From Ophthalmolycus amberensis (taxonomy: Eukaryota; Chordata; Actinopteri; Perciformes; Zoarcidae), in NCBI GenBank assembly GCA_024529925.1, contig JAFEUB010000905.1:254216-318215 (forward strand): a stretch of DNA of 64,000 nt. The letters are read 5' to 3'. A model generated the notes under the pieces. It saw only the letters and a program-made list of their open reading frames with translations, did no database searches and was not told where the DNA came from. Positions 13,053 to 25,523 of the stretch are shown here, one piece after another (the stretch's first letter is position 1; every line of letters starts with the position of its first letter). Both the position numbers and the translations under genes were made by a program.

Positions 13053-13700
13053 TCATCTACCACAGATTGCACACCAGATATTGTCCCCACTTCTGTAGGC
13101 CTCCTCCTTGGCCCGACGAAGCTGCCTGAGTTTTTCAGTAAACCAGGGTTTATTATTGTTGTATGTGCAGAAGGTTTTAGTCGGCACACACATGTCCTCA
13201 CAAAAACTGATGTATAATGTCACAGTGTCAGTGAGCCCATCCAGGTCTGTAGCAGCAGCCTCAAAAACACTCCAATCAGTGCAGGCAAAGCAGGACTGTA
13301 GCTCCAGCTTTGCCTCGTTAGTCCATCTCCTCACAGTCTTCACCACAGGCTTTGCAGATTTTAGTTTCTGCCTGTAGGTCGGGAGAAGATGTACCAGACA
13401 GTGATCAGAGAGTCCCAAAGCTGCACGAGGGACAGAGCGATATGCATCCTTTATTACAGTGTAGCAGTGGTCCAGTGTGTTCTTGTCCCTGGTGCTACAC
13501 TTAATATGCTGTCTGCATTTAGGCAGTTCTTTGCTGAGGTTTGCTCTGTTAAAGTCCCCAAGAACAATGAGCAGGGATTCTGGGTGTTTATGCTCCATGT
13601 TGGTGATCTGCTCAGCCAGGTGTTGGAGCGCCTCACTCACACAGGCCTGAGGTGGGATGTAAACACCGACCAGAATGAACGAGGAAAACTCCCGCGGTGA
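13053..13700 (-). mobile_element. LINE retrotransposon fragment (endonuclease domain, L2-like)
   Basis: The minus strand encodes the C-terminal half of an apurinic-type endonuclease: FILVGVYIPPQA, then a GDFN core (LIVLGDFNRANL), TLDHCY, and the SDH motif (LGLSDHCLVHLLP). The usual linker toward the reverse transcriptase follows, with KPWFTEKLRQLRRAKEEAY. Coding capacity stops near 13053 and no RT domain follows, so the copy is truncated on both sides. The upstream end shows an in-frame stop near 13710. L2-like is inferred from motif style; CR1/Rex1 types remain possible. Confidence 0.85.
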
Positions 13701-13719
13701 TCAGTCTGACGGTAGACTA

Positions 13720-15509
13720 ACCGTTAGATGGACAACGTTACCAGGTATCAGTCAAGGGGGAGCGAACTACATTAACACGCTTCGATTTTACCGAAGTAAT
13801 AAATAAATAAAAATAGTAACTTGTGTTTCGATAGTTTTGTGTGTGTATTCTTTTATGTAACAAAGCAAAGCAAGACTACAAACTTAATGCAGTTCAGTTT
13901 CCTGCTTAACCTTGTGTTGTAAGATACAGCTGTGGAACTGATGCCCCGTCAGGATGTCTACCATCTCACCTGGTGCGACACTAATCACTGGAGGGAAGAG
14001 AAAGAAAGAAGTCTGAGAACAATATTTCTAGGCAACTGCAACTACATTTGCATTGTGAAGACCTATTTAATATTAAATGTGTATTCAGTCTATTCCATTC
14101 AGTCTCTTCAATTTCAAGTATTCAGTTTTTTATGTTTTTCAACCACACTATATCCTTAGCAGCTACAATGATCTAATCTCCCCCCAGGAACAAATTAAAA
14201 ACCCAATAAGTGAGTCAGTTGAAACCTAACAGTAATGAAAAACACAACAGAAGGTCAGATGCTACAAACCCTTAAGCCAGAGAGTCCATGTTTGTTGCAT
14301 CATCATTTTTCATACAATACTTCAATAATAACACATAAACTGACTACTTCACTTCCCTAGCATCACACCAGCAGCAGATGTAATGGCTGTAATGGATGTA
14401 ACTGTCTGCACTGGTCTCTGCCAGCTCCTCTAAACGTATATCTGGACAGTTTAAGGAGAAGACTGGTCAACAACTGTCCTTACAGGAAGAAACAAAAGTG
14501 ATTTGCAGCAAACTGAATTAATGTCAACTTTAACTGTTGATTTATTTATTGTACTCCAAAACATCTGGTCGTCATCATTGAAAATCTGCTCGATGACAAA
14601 GACATCATGGAAAATACATGATCTTCTAAATCCACAATCAGTTGTGGTGATAATGCACCTATAAGATGGTGAAGACGTCATGATATTGATTTAAAATGAA
14701 ATCAGAGGAATCAGCAAGCTAGCTAGCTAACTAACCATTGAATGTTTCATGCTCACATTCACAGCGTAGTGAAAGCACATTGCTATCATCAGATTTGTGA
14801 CGACTTTGTACCTACGGCTCATTTTCTGCAAGGAACCTATAAAAGAAGGAAAGGTCATCTTGACAGCAAATCTAGTTTTGCATTGGAGCCAGTTCTATTA
14901 AAGCAAATGTGGCGGGCATGGTCCCACTATAACCCATCATATCTGTGTTGTAAATGCTTCTACAAACTATTGTTATGTTGACTGATGATGTTGGTTTACC
15001 TTGTTAGTGGTCTCCAAACAGATCATCTCTGTCAACAAATGCATAACTCAAGATAGCTCATACATGACCAAACCAGGCAGGTCCAATCCATTATCGCTGA
15101 CCAGACTGCAATTATAACCAGATCAATGTATTGATGGATCTGATTATAACTGGTTGGACTGAATAATATGGTCTGTCAGAGACAGAGTTAGGAAGAAGAA
15201 ATTACTTTTTTACTACGTGATCCATCAACAACATCATTTGATTTCCATCTGCAGACATCTTAGTCCTGGTCATGTCTCCAATAAAAACAATAAACCGGCA
15301 GACAAACATTTTTTGAGGCAGGTCCAAGGTTCAAGTCCTTGAAAAGTAACCTGTTGCCTGTTCACGATATGAGTCTGTCCTCGCTGTCGTGTCAGGGTTT
15401 GACCGCAAGAAGGCGCTTCATCCGCACACGGGAGCCCTTGTGCAACACTGAAACCCTTCCGCTGATGGCTTAAGAAACAGCAGCGAGGCGGCTGGTGGCT
15501 GTGCTCATA
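13720..15509. other. Intergenic region and 5' flank of the membrane GTPase gene
   Basis: No gene supported. The last 150 bp before 15510 is GC-richer and probably holds the promoter and 5' UTR of the downstream plus-strand gene. AT-rich sequence elsewhere, with no recognisable repeat boundaries. Confidence 0.5.
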
Positions 15510-17408
15510 ATGTCGGGCAGAAAGCCCCGGTCTGTGGCAAACCCTCTGGAGTCTGCGATCACCACGAGTGAGAGGATACTGAAAGAATGCCACAGTTTAT
15601 ATGTCGACAGCGAGAACGGTAAATAATCAATAACGCGGATTAATATCAGTCAATGTTATAGCGAAGTTAGGACCGTAAAGCAGATCCAACTTAGCACGCA
15701 TAGTTGTGCTGTTATGTAAATCAGGGGTTCGTAGGACTGAAGTTTGTACTGAACGTAAAACTAAAACGCTGCTCGGTTAATGAGTGAAGCAGCTGTCTGT
15801 CAGAGCAAAACACGTGACATTGAACACTGGTGTGGCTCCTCCGCAGCTCCGGAGGACAGCTCCTATCTGACTGTGTGCAGCCAATAAACTGACAGGTTCC
15901 ATTACGCACAATGTTGCATACACATGAGGGAAACGGGCGTAAACGGAGCCTTCTGTAATATACTGTATGATAAGCAGTTCAGCCCAGTGGAGTTGATTTA
16001 CAAATGAGAAGATTTGTTTTATTGTCCTGGTAAATATTTGCAGAAATGTGTTGTCTTCAATAATAATAATAATGCTGTTACACTGTGTAGTTCACTCTGT
16101 GCAGACCTGGCTCTCACAGCACGTTGAGGTGGTGTGTTGCTACAGTATGTGTCTAGTTTTAGTTATTACAGTACAATAGTTTACTCTGGTGTAATAGAGG
16201 AGACAGAAACAGGAACATGCCTCTCTGACGACAATTATAAGCAGGCTCATTAATAATGAATTGTTTCATTGTAGATTCTTAGTGAATAATGAGGGATTGT
16301 GCATAACCAGAGTATAGAGCATAGACCAGGTAATACATTTGAGCTTTCATCTCCGAGCTCCATTTATAATCTTTCCATTTAAAAAAAACTTAATTCTCAA
16401 ATATATTCCAAAGTAATTTATTAATAATTAAAGGAATGTAGGAATTCGTTTCTGTCTTCTTTTGGGTTTTTTTTCCCCCAACAATTTGTGATTCATCATC
16501 GATTAACCTGCTGATTTTCTTTCTGATTAATCAGTTGGTTTTTAGTCTAATAAATGAACAAAAATTGTGAATAAATGCCCATCGCATCAGTCATCTTCAA
16601 ATGTCTTCACATATGTTCAGTTTATGATGATAAATGTCAAAACACCAGAGAATATCTGGCTTTTTTCACTGTTATTGACTAAATAATTATTCAAATTAGC
16701 CTAATCCATCATCAAACTAGTCTATTGTTCAACAAATGTAATCTATACCCATGTAATTTCTTACTATATATAAATATTATATTGCCACAAGTTCAGCTAA
16801 CCTGCCCTACCTTGACTAGAAAACTTTCAGGGTTACAAGAGCGATTCATTGGAATTAATTAATTTAAAATGTCCCATCTGAACTCTGTCTTAATTTCCCC
16901 TTCAAATAGTAGATTATTCTTTCAAGGAAACCTCTTTGGAAATTATTTTAAATCAGTTGTAAAATAAAGTTACCCTTTTTTTTGGGCTGTCCTCAACAAA
17001 AGAAATGTCTTAGTCGACTAACACACGATTTTGTCAACTTATTGAATACTTTATTTACAGATCTGTAAAATTAAGTGAAATACAAAGAATCACACAAAAG
17101 CACCTTTGTACATTGTGTGTTTACCAGGGATGTGCTCATATGTTTCATAAGTCATTCAGCATAAAAAAACATTGAAAAATGACTTTTTGCTGAAAGAAAT
17201 CTTCTTCAACTAAGACCAAAACGACCGATTAGTCGACTTATCAACATGGTAGGGGCAGCCCTACATTTTTTCTTAGCCTTCTGCCATGTAGAAACTTTAT
17301 CTTAAGAAGTTATCACTATTTCAAAACCACATTGTTCACACTCACACATATACACACACTTTACATGATTGTGATGATGCCTCTGTAGTTGCTACATGCC
17401 CTGCTTAC

Positions 17409-17446
<38 letters not shown>

Positions 17447-20400
17447 TGTACATGTGTATGTGTGTGTTCAGGCCTGGTGAAGATTGCCAGCAGCCTCGGA
17501 GTCCGACTCCTTCCTCCCAGAAAGAAGATCATTGTGATGATAATGGGTAACCACTCTGCAGGGAAGAGCTCCTTCATTAACTGGTAATACATCTGTAGGT
17601 TGATGGGATCTACAGTTTACCATTCAGCTTCTCATGCTCTGTTCCAGAAAACAAAAACAGAAGAAAATATGACCTTATTCCACAGTTTTATTAATTTTGA
17701 TCCTTTATGAGCTTTTACAAGTAAGTGATACATTTTATTGACCCATTTGGAGGTAAAATAATCAAATATCTATTTTTGGCTTATACAACTGATAAAGTCA
17801 GGTACTTTATGGCAATAATCCTTAAACGTTGATTGCAACATTGCCCACAACAGTCTCATACAACCCAATACATATTGGGATAGGGACCACTACCCACTTA
17901 ATACGCCACAGCTGAATATCTATGGTCTTATAGTTTTCTATTGAAAACGAATTACTTTTAATTTACATTTTAAATAGATTTTTCCTATTTGACATTGTGT
18001 AGCTTATTGTCTGACCACGTGAGGTGTTAATAAATTAAAACACCAAAGATCACCTTTAACCAATCCTCCAACATATAAACTACCCTTTGACACAGACTCC
18101 AGACTAGTTTATTGGACTTAATTGGTGCTGAAATGATCAAACAATTAATTGATTTGTTGATAGACAGAAAATTAATTGACAAAATGCTGAACATTCACTT
18201 GTTCAAGCCTCTAAAAATGTGAGGATTTTTGGCTTTACCTGCTGTACTGTAATATAAAAGGAATATCTTTGAGTTTTGGACAAAATAAGAAATATAAAGA
18301 CATCGCTTTGTGCACTGATAAATAACGATTTTCATTATTTTCTGACATTTAAAATTATTAATGATTAGCTGTAAAAGCAATCGATACAATACTTATTACA
18401 ATAGTTGCAGCCCTATAACGTAGAGATACGGTGTTGTTGCTTTAGATTTTGTGCTCTTACGAATGCAATATCAACGATAAGAAGAGTATTTGATGCCTCT
18501 TGCTGTCATTTTAGGTATGCGGAGGAGCACATACAGAAAGCAGGTGTCGCCATTGAAACACAGGGGTTCACGTTCATCACAAGTGGTCGCAAAAGAGAAT
18601 CACTGACGGTAAGAGCGGCGTGAAGACGGCCAGCGTTTCAGCACTCATACTGAAGAACTTAATGTGTGTAAGCTCTGATGAAGAGCCCTTCAACAGAAGT
18701 ACCAACTAATGCTCGAAAAGAGAAACACGACAAATACAACCAGGCTTAATTTGAATGCTTTTATAATTCACTACCAGATCAGTTTTTAATCATCAGTCGT
18801 TCATATTCAGCCGGTACTTCTCAGTTTTGTGTAATGAGAACGGAAGCTGCATCCGGTCATAAAGGTTGATGAAGCAATGCGTTGGATGTCAGCCTGTATG
18901 GAGGGGCACTCCCTCAGTCTGTGGTGATCTCTCATTCTGTATGCTGTTCCAATGAGGGGCTTTGTTGTATTGACACACACACACACACACACGCACACAC
19001 ACACACACACACACAGACAGAGGATGCCTCTTTGCAGCATATAAACAGGCTCGGGAGACGTCTGCCTCTCAGTCTTCGCTCATCCTCTTCCTCTGCCTCT
19101 CTGTGCATATACTGCTGGGATGAAGGTGACGAAGATGAATAATATATTTGCAGTGCAGGACTGCAGAGTGGAAGGATTATCTCTTATGTACAGGAAAAGC
19201 TTAAAGCCAGCACACTGAGCTGCAGCCCAGCAGCTTCTGGACGACTGAGTGCAAAGTACTGAGAAGAGAGAGAACTCTGTTGCAGCGGACGGGAGCTCAG
19301 GCGAACTGCAGATTAGTATTTGTCTCACCGGGTTATTTCTCACATTGTCTTTTTCACTCTTTCACAGGGGAATGCAACGCTACATCTCTATCCTCACTTT
19401 CGACCAATTCTTGAGTTCAAAGGTGAGCCTTTTCTTCTTGTTTTAGCATCAGTATGAAGTCAATAATGTCTCTCTGAAAAGTACACGTATGGTTGTTCTG
19501 ATAATGTAGTGATACCCTTATCCTCAACTGAAATCCATTTTATGTTCTCATATTAACCATCATGTGTACATTTTGCATCGCATTTCAAAATATCTCACAT
19601 AAAAGAACATGTTTTATGTGATCCGAGTGGTGTTGCATCTCCCTGCAATTGATAATGAAACTAGCGCGACATGTTGGTTCCTTTTGTGCGATGTTGAGCT
19701 CAGCGCTGCAGTCTTAGTGCTCAACACATGCTCATTGACGTCTCCCTAATACCTGAAAATTCTAATTATTGTCATCACTTTTGTGGAATTGAGAAATGCA
19801 AATGATTGTGTTTTATATTGATTCCCCCCCACCCCCCCCCTCTGCTGGCATCGTGATGGAAAACATCAAAGAGAGGGTAAAGTGTTAAAATTAGCTGGAA
19901 CAGCAGGAGAAGCAGCATTAGGGACAGTAAGCAGGAGTTGAATGGAATCATGAGCTGCAGCCACAGATTGGTTCCTCTGAGGTTTAAGATAGAGCTCTGC
20001 TGTGTGGCCCGTTTCCTAATGGGAGCTGTTGAAGTTAATCTCAGCGTACCTTACAGACTCAGTTCAAGTTCAGAAGTTGGAAATGTTGCTATTTTAGATA
20101 AACCGATTCAACTGAAATCCTGTTTTAATCCTCTGTGTCACTCATGATTGTATGTTTCAGTCATCAGTTCAGGTGCTTCACCTTGATTATTTAGCGCTGA
20201 GTCACATCTTTGACGTATTACATTTTATTTATAAATCAGACCAGGCTCCTGTTCCCATCTCATCACATTTGAGCCGTTTGTTTCTGAGATAATGGAGTCC
20301 AGATAACTGTCACATTAAAGAAAGAGACGTAATTAGCGGCATATTTTCTTTTTTAAGACGATTGGTCTCAGCTCTCTGTGCGTCAGCAGTGGTCTGAAGC

Positions 20401-21708
20401 TTCTGGATGTTGAGGTGGTCGTGCAGAGAGTCTGGGTGTGCCTGCTTGTCTGAGTGGGAGCATCAGTGTGGAGGGGGGAGGGCGGTAATGTGTGTGCATG
20501 CGTTTGACAGTGAGTGTGTTAGAGAGTGAGGGTCCACTGGGTGCGGACCGGAGCGCTCACGGTGTGGCTCGTGAGGCACACGCCCCATCGACAGCAGTGC
20601 GGTGGAGTCAGGAGGAGCTGCTGAGAAATGTCACAGCCATTAGCGACGGCACAGCCCGGCAGCAGCTCCACTCTGCGAGGCCCCGAGCGGCACCAACGAT
20701 CTGCTGCTGGAATACAAGCAGGCTTTTCATTGGGAATTCAACGCCGCCTCTGGAAATGCACTTTATCAGGCATTTGTTTACCTGTCATAGGGACTGAGGA
20801 TGACTCATCAGAAAAGCACCATATATCCTGATGTGGGAGAAGCTGCCGACTATACAGTTTGACCTCCTTTGGGAAATGCTTGGAGATACCTCTTAATATT
20901 GATTTAGACTTACATAAAGGATGTTCTTGTATTTATCTTATCAACCTGTTGTCAGTTTAGACGCTATGCTGCATGGTGGTCAACTGATTTCAAATGGCTC
21001 AGTATTGTTAAACAACAAAGATTTGTGGCCGTGTTGTTTAGTCATTTCCTTAAGATGTATTTGCACTGCGTCTGGTTTCACCTGTTTTGTCCAACTAGTT
21101 CTTTTTTAGTCTTGGTCGATGCAGCATTATTGCAGCCTTTGCCCTTTTCCCTCGTGCACAGGATCTCCAGTGTAGCCTTCTCAGTTACAGTCGCTTGAGG
21201 AACTTAGCACCCATCGGCAAGTATCGCTCTCCTTTCCTTTTCACCATCAGAGGACTTTCTTCAAATAGAGTGGAAGAAGATGTCTGAATCAAGGCTATTT
21301 GATTCACTTGCTATTAAATGGGCTTACATAATTGCTGTTTTTGTATTTTTAGTAATGCAAAGATGCATGCATGTGTAAGGGAAGTATAGACCGGCCGCCT
21401 GATCTAACAAGAAGCTGCTTGATAACATCTGCATATGATGTTTGTCCTACTGTAGCAACAGTCATCCTGTCACCTCAGGGCGAGACAATCGTGGCTCGAT
21501 CTTGCGAGACTGTGGGAATACACTTCTAAGATGTGTGATAGGAGGCAGATGCATCGATACTGTGGCCATGCCAATGTAAGAGAAACATAAGGGAATGCTA
21601 ATGTGCCGAAGCAGCAGTGGCCCTGCTCGATGCAGCACAAGGATGGGATTTGTGCTGGCTGTTAACACCTGCCTCTTCCTATGAAACAGCCTCAGTGTCA
21701 CCCCAGGC

Positions 21709-21759
<51 letters not shown>

Positions 21760-24700
21760 AATAGTGTAAATAGTGATCCTGTTCTGGTGCTCAGAGTCGG
21801 GGGTTGTGGAGGAGACTTGTAGTAACCTCGCAGCGCGTTGCCTCACAGTCGTTCTTCACTGGCTAGCTTTATGTCCGACGCCGCGCGCTAAAGCTGCCAG
21901 TTGAAGAGCTGTTGTGTGTAACCATGACAACAGACGATGAGAAAAACGGACACCTGACAAATGTTTCCTGTGTTGAAGTTGATGACGTTTCTATCTGTGA
22001 GGGTGTGTCTGCTGTTTGAGTTCAATCTGAATTTATTGATGCTTTTTTCTCATGTGTGTTAGTGCGTGTAGACGGCTAACATATATCTTTAACCACATGA
22101 ACGGTTTTTTTTATTAAATTAAATTAAATGTATTCCAAATGCAAACCCGCAAGCACAAAACGTTGACTGCGTTCCTGATCTTTAGTGTCACCGGCCTCCC
22201 TCAGGTTTCCAAGTATTGACCGCACTGCAGTTTCCACTGGCACATAAGAATTATGTAGCCATTAGAGGAAACGGCTTTCATCGGGACTAAACTCTTAATT
22301 ATTTACAAGGAATTTGTCTTTGTGAAGGAAGCACCTACAGTATGCGCACTCAGCGTTTGTATGTTCCAGGTGTTACGGACTATCTGTCTGCTGAGATCTC
22401 CACCTCCAAGCAGAAGAAGTTCAGTCTGGTGACATTTGTGGACACACCGGGTTTGGTGGACGGAGACATGGTCTACCCTTTTGATGTCAACAGCGCCATC
22501 ACATGGTTGGGTATGTCTTTGCAGCTGTACGTTTTACCGTCTTCTCTGCAGCTGTTGCGTTTCTCCTAATGGATGTTTCTTTTGTGCAGGAGAACAGGCC
22601 GACTTGGTATTTGTGTTCTTTGACCCAATGGGCCAGGCGCTCTGCAAACGCACACTCAACATCGTAGAGAAGCTGAGTGAGAAATGCGGAGACAAACTGT
22701 TGTTCTACCTCAGCAAGGCAGACGAGGCTGGGAAGGAAACAGACAGACAGGTATGGTAGTTCACTTAATTTGTGGCTTATTTTTCATTTCGATAGATTTG
22801 CAGCCAAAGAATGTCCTAAAAATATGACCTATATTTATTTACTTCTGCAGAGGGTGATGATGCAGATAGTCCAGGAGCTGTGTCGCCGTCCAGGTCTCAA
22901 CAAATGTGGTTTTGATATGCCTACAATATACATCCCCAACCCACAGAGGGTAAGACTGTGAGCCGGCTTTATGTGTTCCCCTGATGGCCATTTAACAGGA
23001 TGTAATTTTTCCTTCATCAGATCTCAGGTCCAGGTCTGATCTTGGGTCTGGATTTAAAGCTCTCTGTTATCCTCAGGGGCTGAACTGCCATTAATTATCC
23101 TTGAATGTAAATTCTCCACTCCAGGTTTCCTGGTGGCTCTTGATGGCTGGAACAGGATGATTCATTTTGCAATATGATGACTGGTAGAGTTATCCCCTCT
23201 GGGGGGGGGGGGGGGGGGGGGGGTTGTAAACCATGACCTCTGATAAGCCACCTTTGACAATGGCAGCCCCAGTCCTGAGTTATTGCTGCACCATCTGGTG
23301 ATCTACAACCACACAGCTCTTCTCTGCACGGTAGATTTGTGCACACCTCCCGAGCTCCATTTTATTTTCGCTGAGCAAGTGTAGCTTCACTTCCTGCTAA
23401 GTGCTCATTTGCTGTCAGTCAAAATACCCTCAGGACAGTCGTCCAGACCGACCCTCTTCTAGATGCACATCTTTGTACAATTATTCAAAAACGGATGCAC
23501 TTATGAGCCTTTGTCTTGTTCAGCCGAGCCGCTGTGTGAACCAGATCGATGGGGTGTGTCAGACCATCGAGAAGACCATCAACCAGGCCGTTCAAAAGAC
23601 TTTGGATCAGCTGGAGAAAGACTGTGACCTTATGTGTTCTACCATCAGCAGCAGACTAGAGCAGGACAGGTTTGACCTCTCAACCTACAGCATAGCACGT
23701 GTTACTGTGTTCAAATCTAACTTATCCTGATACAAAATGACAGGCGGCATCTCAGAGCAAATAAACCATATTGTGTGTATACGGAGATAAGAGTCACCCA
23801 ACATTATTATATGCTGCAGAAAAATGTGATATTAAATCAGATTTCTTGCGTGTGCACGCAGGGCTGATGTGGCTCACAACAAAAGCGTCCGTCTTCACTC
23901 GTTCTTGTGTGGCGCTCAGGGCATTTTCCTCCCGGTCCTCTTTATCCTCAGTTTCATTGTGAACACCTTGTCCAAAGATCAGCTAGATGAGCTGCTGGGT
24001 GAAGGACCGGCCCGGACCCTCTCCATCTTCACAGTGAGTCCAGAGAGTCACACTGCTGATATTTGAACAAATAACATTGCAATAAATTATAATTTAATTT
24101 CATATTTTGCACATTTTGGTGTACTTGGTTCTCTGAGTGTCTTTTCAACGTGTTTCTCACAGGGCATGGTGATTTATTTATGGGACTGGATACCAGAAGA
24201 TGGACAAGTTGTGTTTGTCATCATTTTTGGAGCTTTTTGCTACCTCCTGCTGTTCCTAGCAAAGTATTTTGCAGGGTGAGTTCTACAAATGTACAATACA
24301 AACATAAACACATGTGGAGCCGGAAAAAAGAAAATTGATTCATAAATCAAATGATCAACAGAAAATGAATCTGTAACTATTTTGATAACGGATTAATTAT
24401 TTAAGTAATTTCCTTTTTGTTAGAAAGGGACACAAATGATCATGGATTTGGACTTTGGACTGTTTATCGGACAAGACAAAGACATTTTGGGGTTTAGGAA
24501 GTTCTAATGGACATTTTATTATACGACAGTATTTTCAGATTTTTGTCAAACAAATGATTAACTGAGAATGAATTAGTTGTATATTGCAGCCTTACACACA
24601 TGCACATGACCATTTGGTCCATATGTGAACCAAGGTACTTAAAACTAAACACTTAACATCAATAACCTAAACCCTCAGAGAAATGTCTAAATAAAGTCGA

Positions 24701-24769
24701 GCTTTTTCTATTTTGTCAAGGAGGGTGTGTGTTTTATGTTAAAGTAGCTTCACATCAAACATATACACA

Positions 24770-24820
<51 letters not shown>

Positions 24821-25523
24821 ACCCAGAGGACGTGATTATTGTTGTGATGTTCTTCATTCTCAGCCGAGGGAATAAGACTCTGACGAAGAAAGAGAAGAGG
24901 ACGATGACAGAGTACAGTGATTATATCCAGGATATCGTCAAAACCAAGAAGGTTAGATTCTATTTTGTGCCATTATGCTATTATGTATTAAAGCCGCAGT
25001 AATAACATGTATAATAACTTTGTTTAATGGAGAAGGTGTCATTAGAAACACAGAGGAAAATGATTACCTGACTCTGCAGCTCTTTCATTTCAGTTAATTG
25101 TTTTGGTTTTACGAAACCACAACTTTACTGCTAACTGCTAACACATTTACACAACAACTATACAAAAGTAGTAATATGTCAGTAGATATCAATTTTAAAT
25201 AATTACAAAGGGTAATGCTGGATTACATGCAGCGTCACTTCCTGTGAATCCCTCATGCATAAGAAGTCTTTTGAAGAAGAATTTGAAGAAGAATTTGAAC
25301 ACATTGAAATTGCAAGAAAAAAAGCAGACCATAACGTATCCCAATATTTCATTAATATCTAAATTATCATAACTTCAGTACAGGTTTAAATGGACCAACT
25401 ACATTTCATTTGTCAAATCTGAAACGTCAGAATTGTGAATTTTCTCATACAGTTGATTTTCCTCCACAGGGGAAACTGTATGAGTGGTACCTCCAGCAGT
25501 GTGCAGCAGAATATGACCTCTGA
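15510..25523 (+). CDS. EHD/sarcalumenin-type dynamin-like GTPase with C-terminal membrane hairpin
   Basis: Exons: 15510-15618, 17472-17583, 18515-18608, 19368-19422, 22370-22510, 22590-22750, 22851-22949, 23524-23669, 23862-24033, 24163-24275, 24864-24951, 25470-25523. They total 1344 nt (447 aa) and every junction is GT-AG and in phase. GTPase motifs seen: P-loop GNHSAGKSS (residues 62-70), G3 DTPG (148-151) and G4 SKAD (212-215). This layout matches the EHD/sarcalumenin branch of dynamin-like proteins. After the GTPase and a helical region, two hydrophobic segments follow: about 318-340 (GIFLPVLFILSFIV) and about 379-398 (VVFVIIFGAFCYLLLFLA). A basic tail ends in QQCAAEYDL. There is no EH domain and no signal peptide. 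EHD proteins tubulate membranes and sarcalumenin sits in the sarcoplasmic reticulum lumen; this protein fits neither exactly. I do not recognise a gene name. Confidence 0.88.
16485..16740 (+). mobile_element. hAT-like MITE, family 1, copy 1
   Basis: Contains 'catcatcgattaacctgctg', 'caaatgtcttcacatatg' and 'aaacaccagagaatatctgg'. This is the text of a very common teleost non-autonomous repeat usually ending AGGGCTGCAACTAACGATTA. Lies in intron 1 of the membrane GTPase gene. Confidence 0.6.
16984..17264. mobile_element. hAT-like MITE, family 2 (TAGTCGACTAA-type)
   Basis: Left end GGGCTGTCCT and right end (inverted) GGGCTGCCCC form terminal inverted repeats. Matching sub-terminal blocks TTAGTCGACTAA (about 17010) and ATTAGTCGACTTA (about 17229) are also inverted. 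There is no coding capacity. T-rich flanks obscure the target duplication. Sits in intron 1 of the GTPase gene. Confidence 0.65.
17410..17470. repeat. TG dinucleotide microsatellite
   Basis: (TG)n with minor interruptions directly upstream of GTPase exon 2 (17472). It occupies the position of the polypyrimidine tract. Confidence 0.9.
18120..18416 (-). mobile_element. hAT-like MITE, family 1, copy 2
   Basis: Read on the minus strand it begins TATAGGGCTGCAACTATTG and continues with a diverged GATTATTTTC-type core, GTCAGAAAATAATGAAAATC and CAAAACTCAAAGATATTCC. Same family as the copy at 16.5 kb but opposite orientation. Lies in intron 2 of the GTPase gene. Confidence 0.65.
18974..19020. repeat. 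CA dinucleotide microsatellite
   Basis: (CA)n with one CG interruption in intron 3 of the membrane GTPase gene. Confidence 0.9.
21712..21760. repeat. GT dinucleotide microsatellite
   Basis: Near-perfect (GT)n of about 24 units in intron 4 of the membrane GTPase gene. Confidence 0.9.
23201..23223. repeat. Poly-G tract of 23 bases
   Basis: An uninterrupted G run in the intron between GTPase exons 7 and 8. Capable of G-quadruplex formation; the length is likely to be unreliable in sequencing. Confidence 0.9.
24330..24600 (-). mobile_element. hAT-like MITE, family 1, copy 3
   Basis: The minus strand starts TAAGGCTGCAATATACAAC and carries the same family text (AAATCTGAAAATACTGTCG, AACTTCCTAAACCCCAAAA). 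More diverged than copy 2. Lies in intron 10 of the GTPase gene. Confidence 0.55.
24768..24824. repeat. CA dinucleotide microsatellite
   Basis: (CT)3-4 followed by (CA)n of about 20 units, 40 bp upstream of GTPase exon 11. Confidence 0.9.

Noticed and set aside
13108..13700. Plus-strand frames overlapping the LINE endonuclease
   Set aside because: Antisense of a clear endonuclease fragment.
15315..15350. tRNA-like T arm (CAAGG-TTCAAGT-CCTTG)
   Set aside because: A perfect T-arm shape, but no matching acceptor stem, D arm or anticodon arm upstream; an isolated B-box lookalike.
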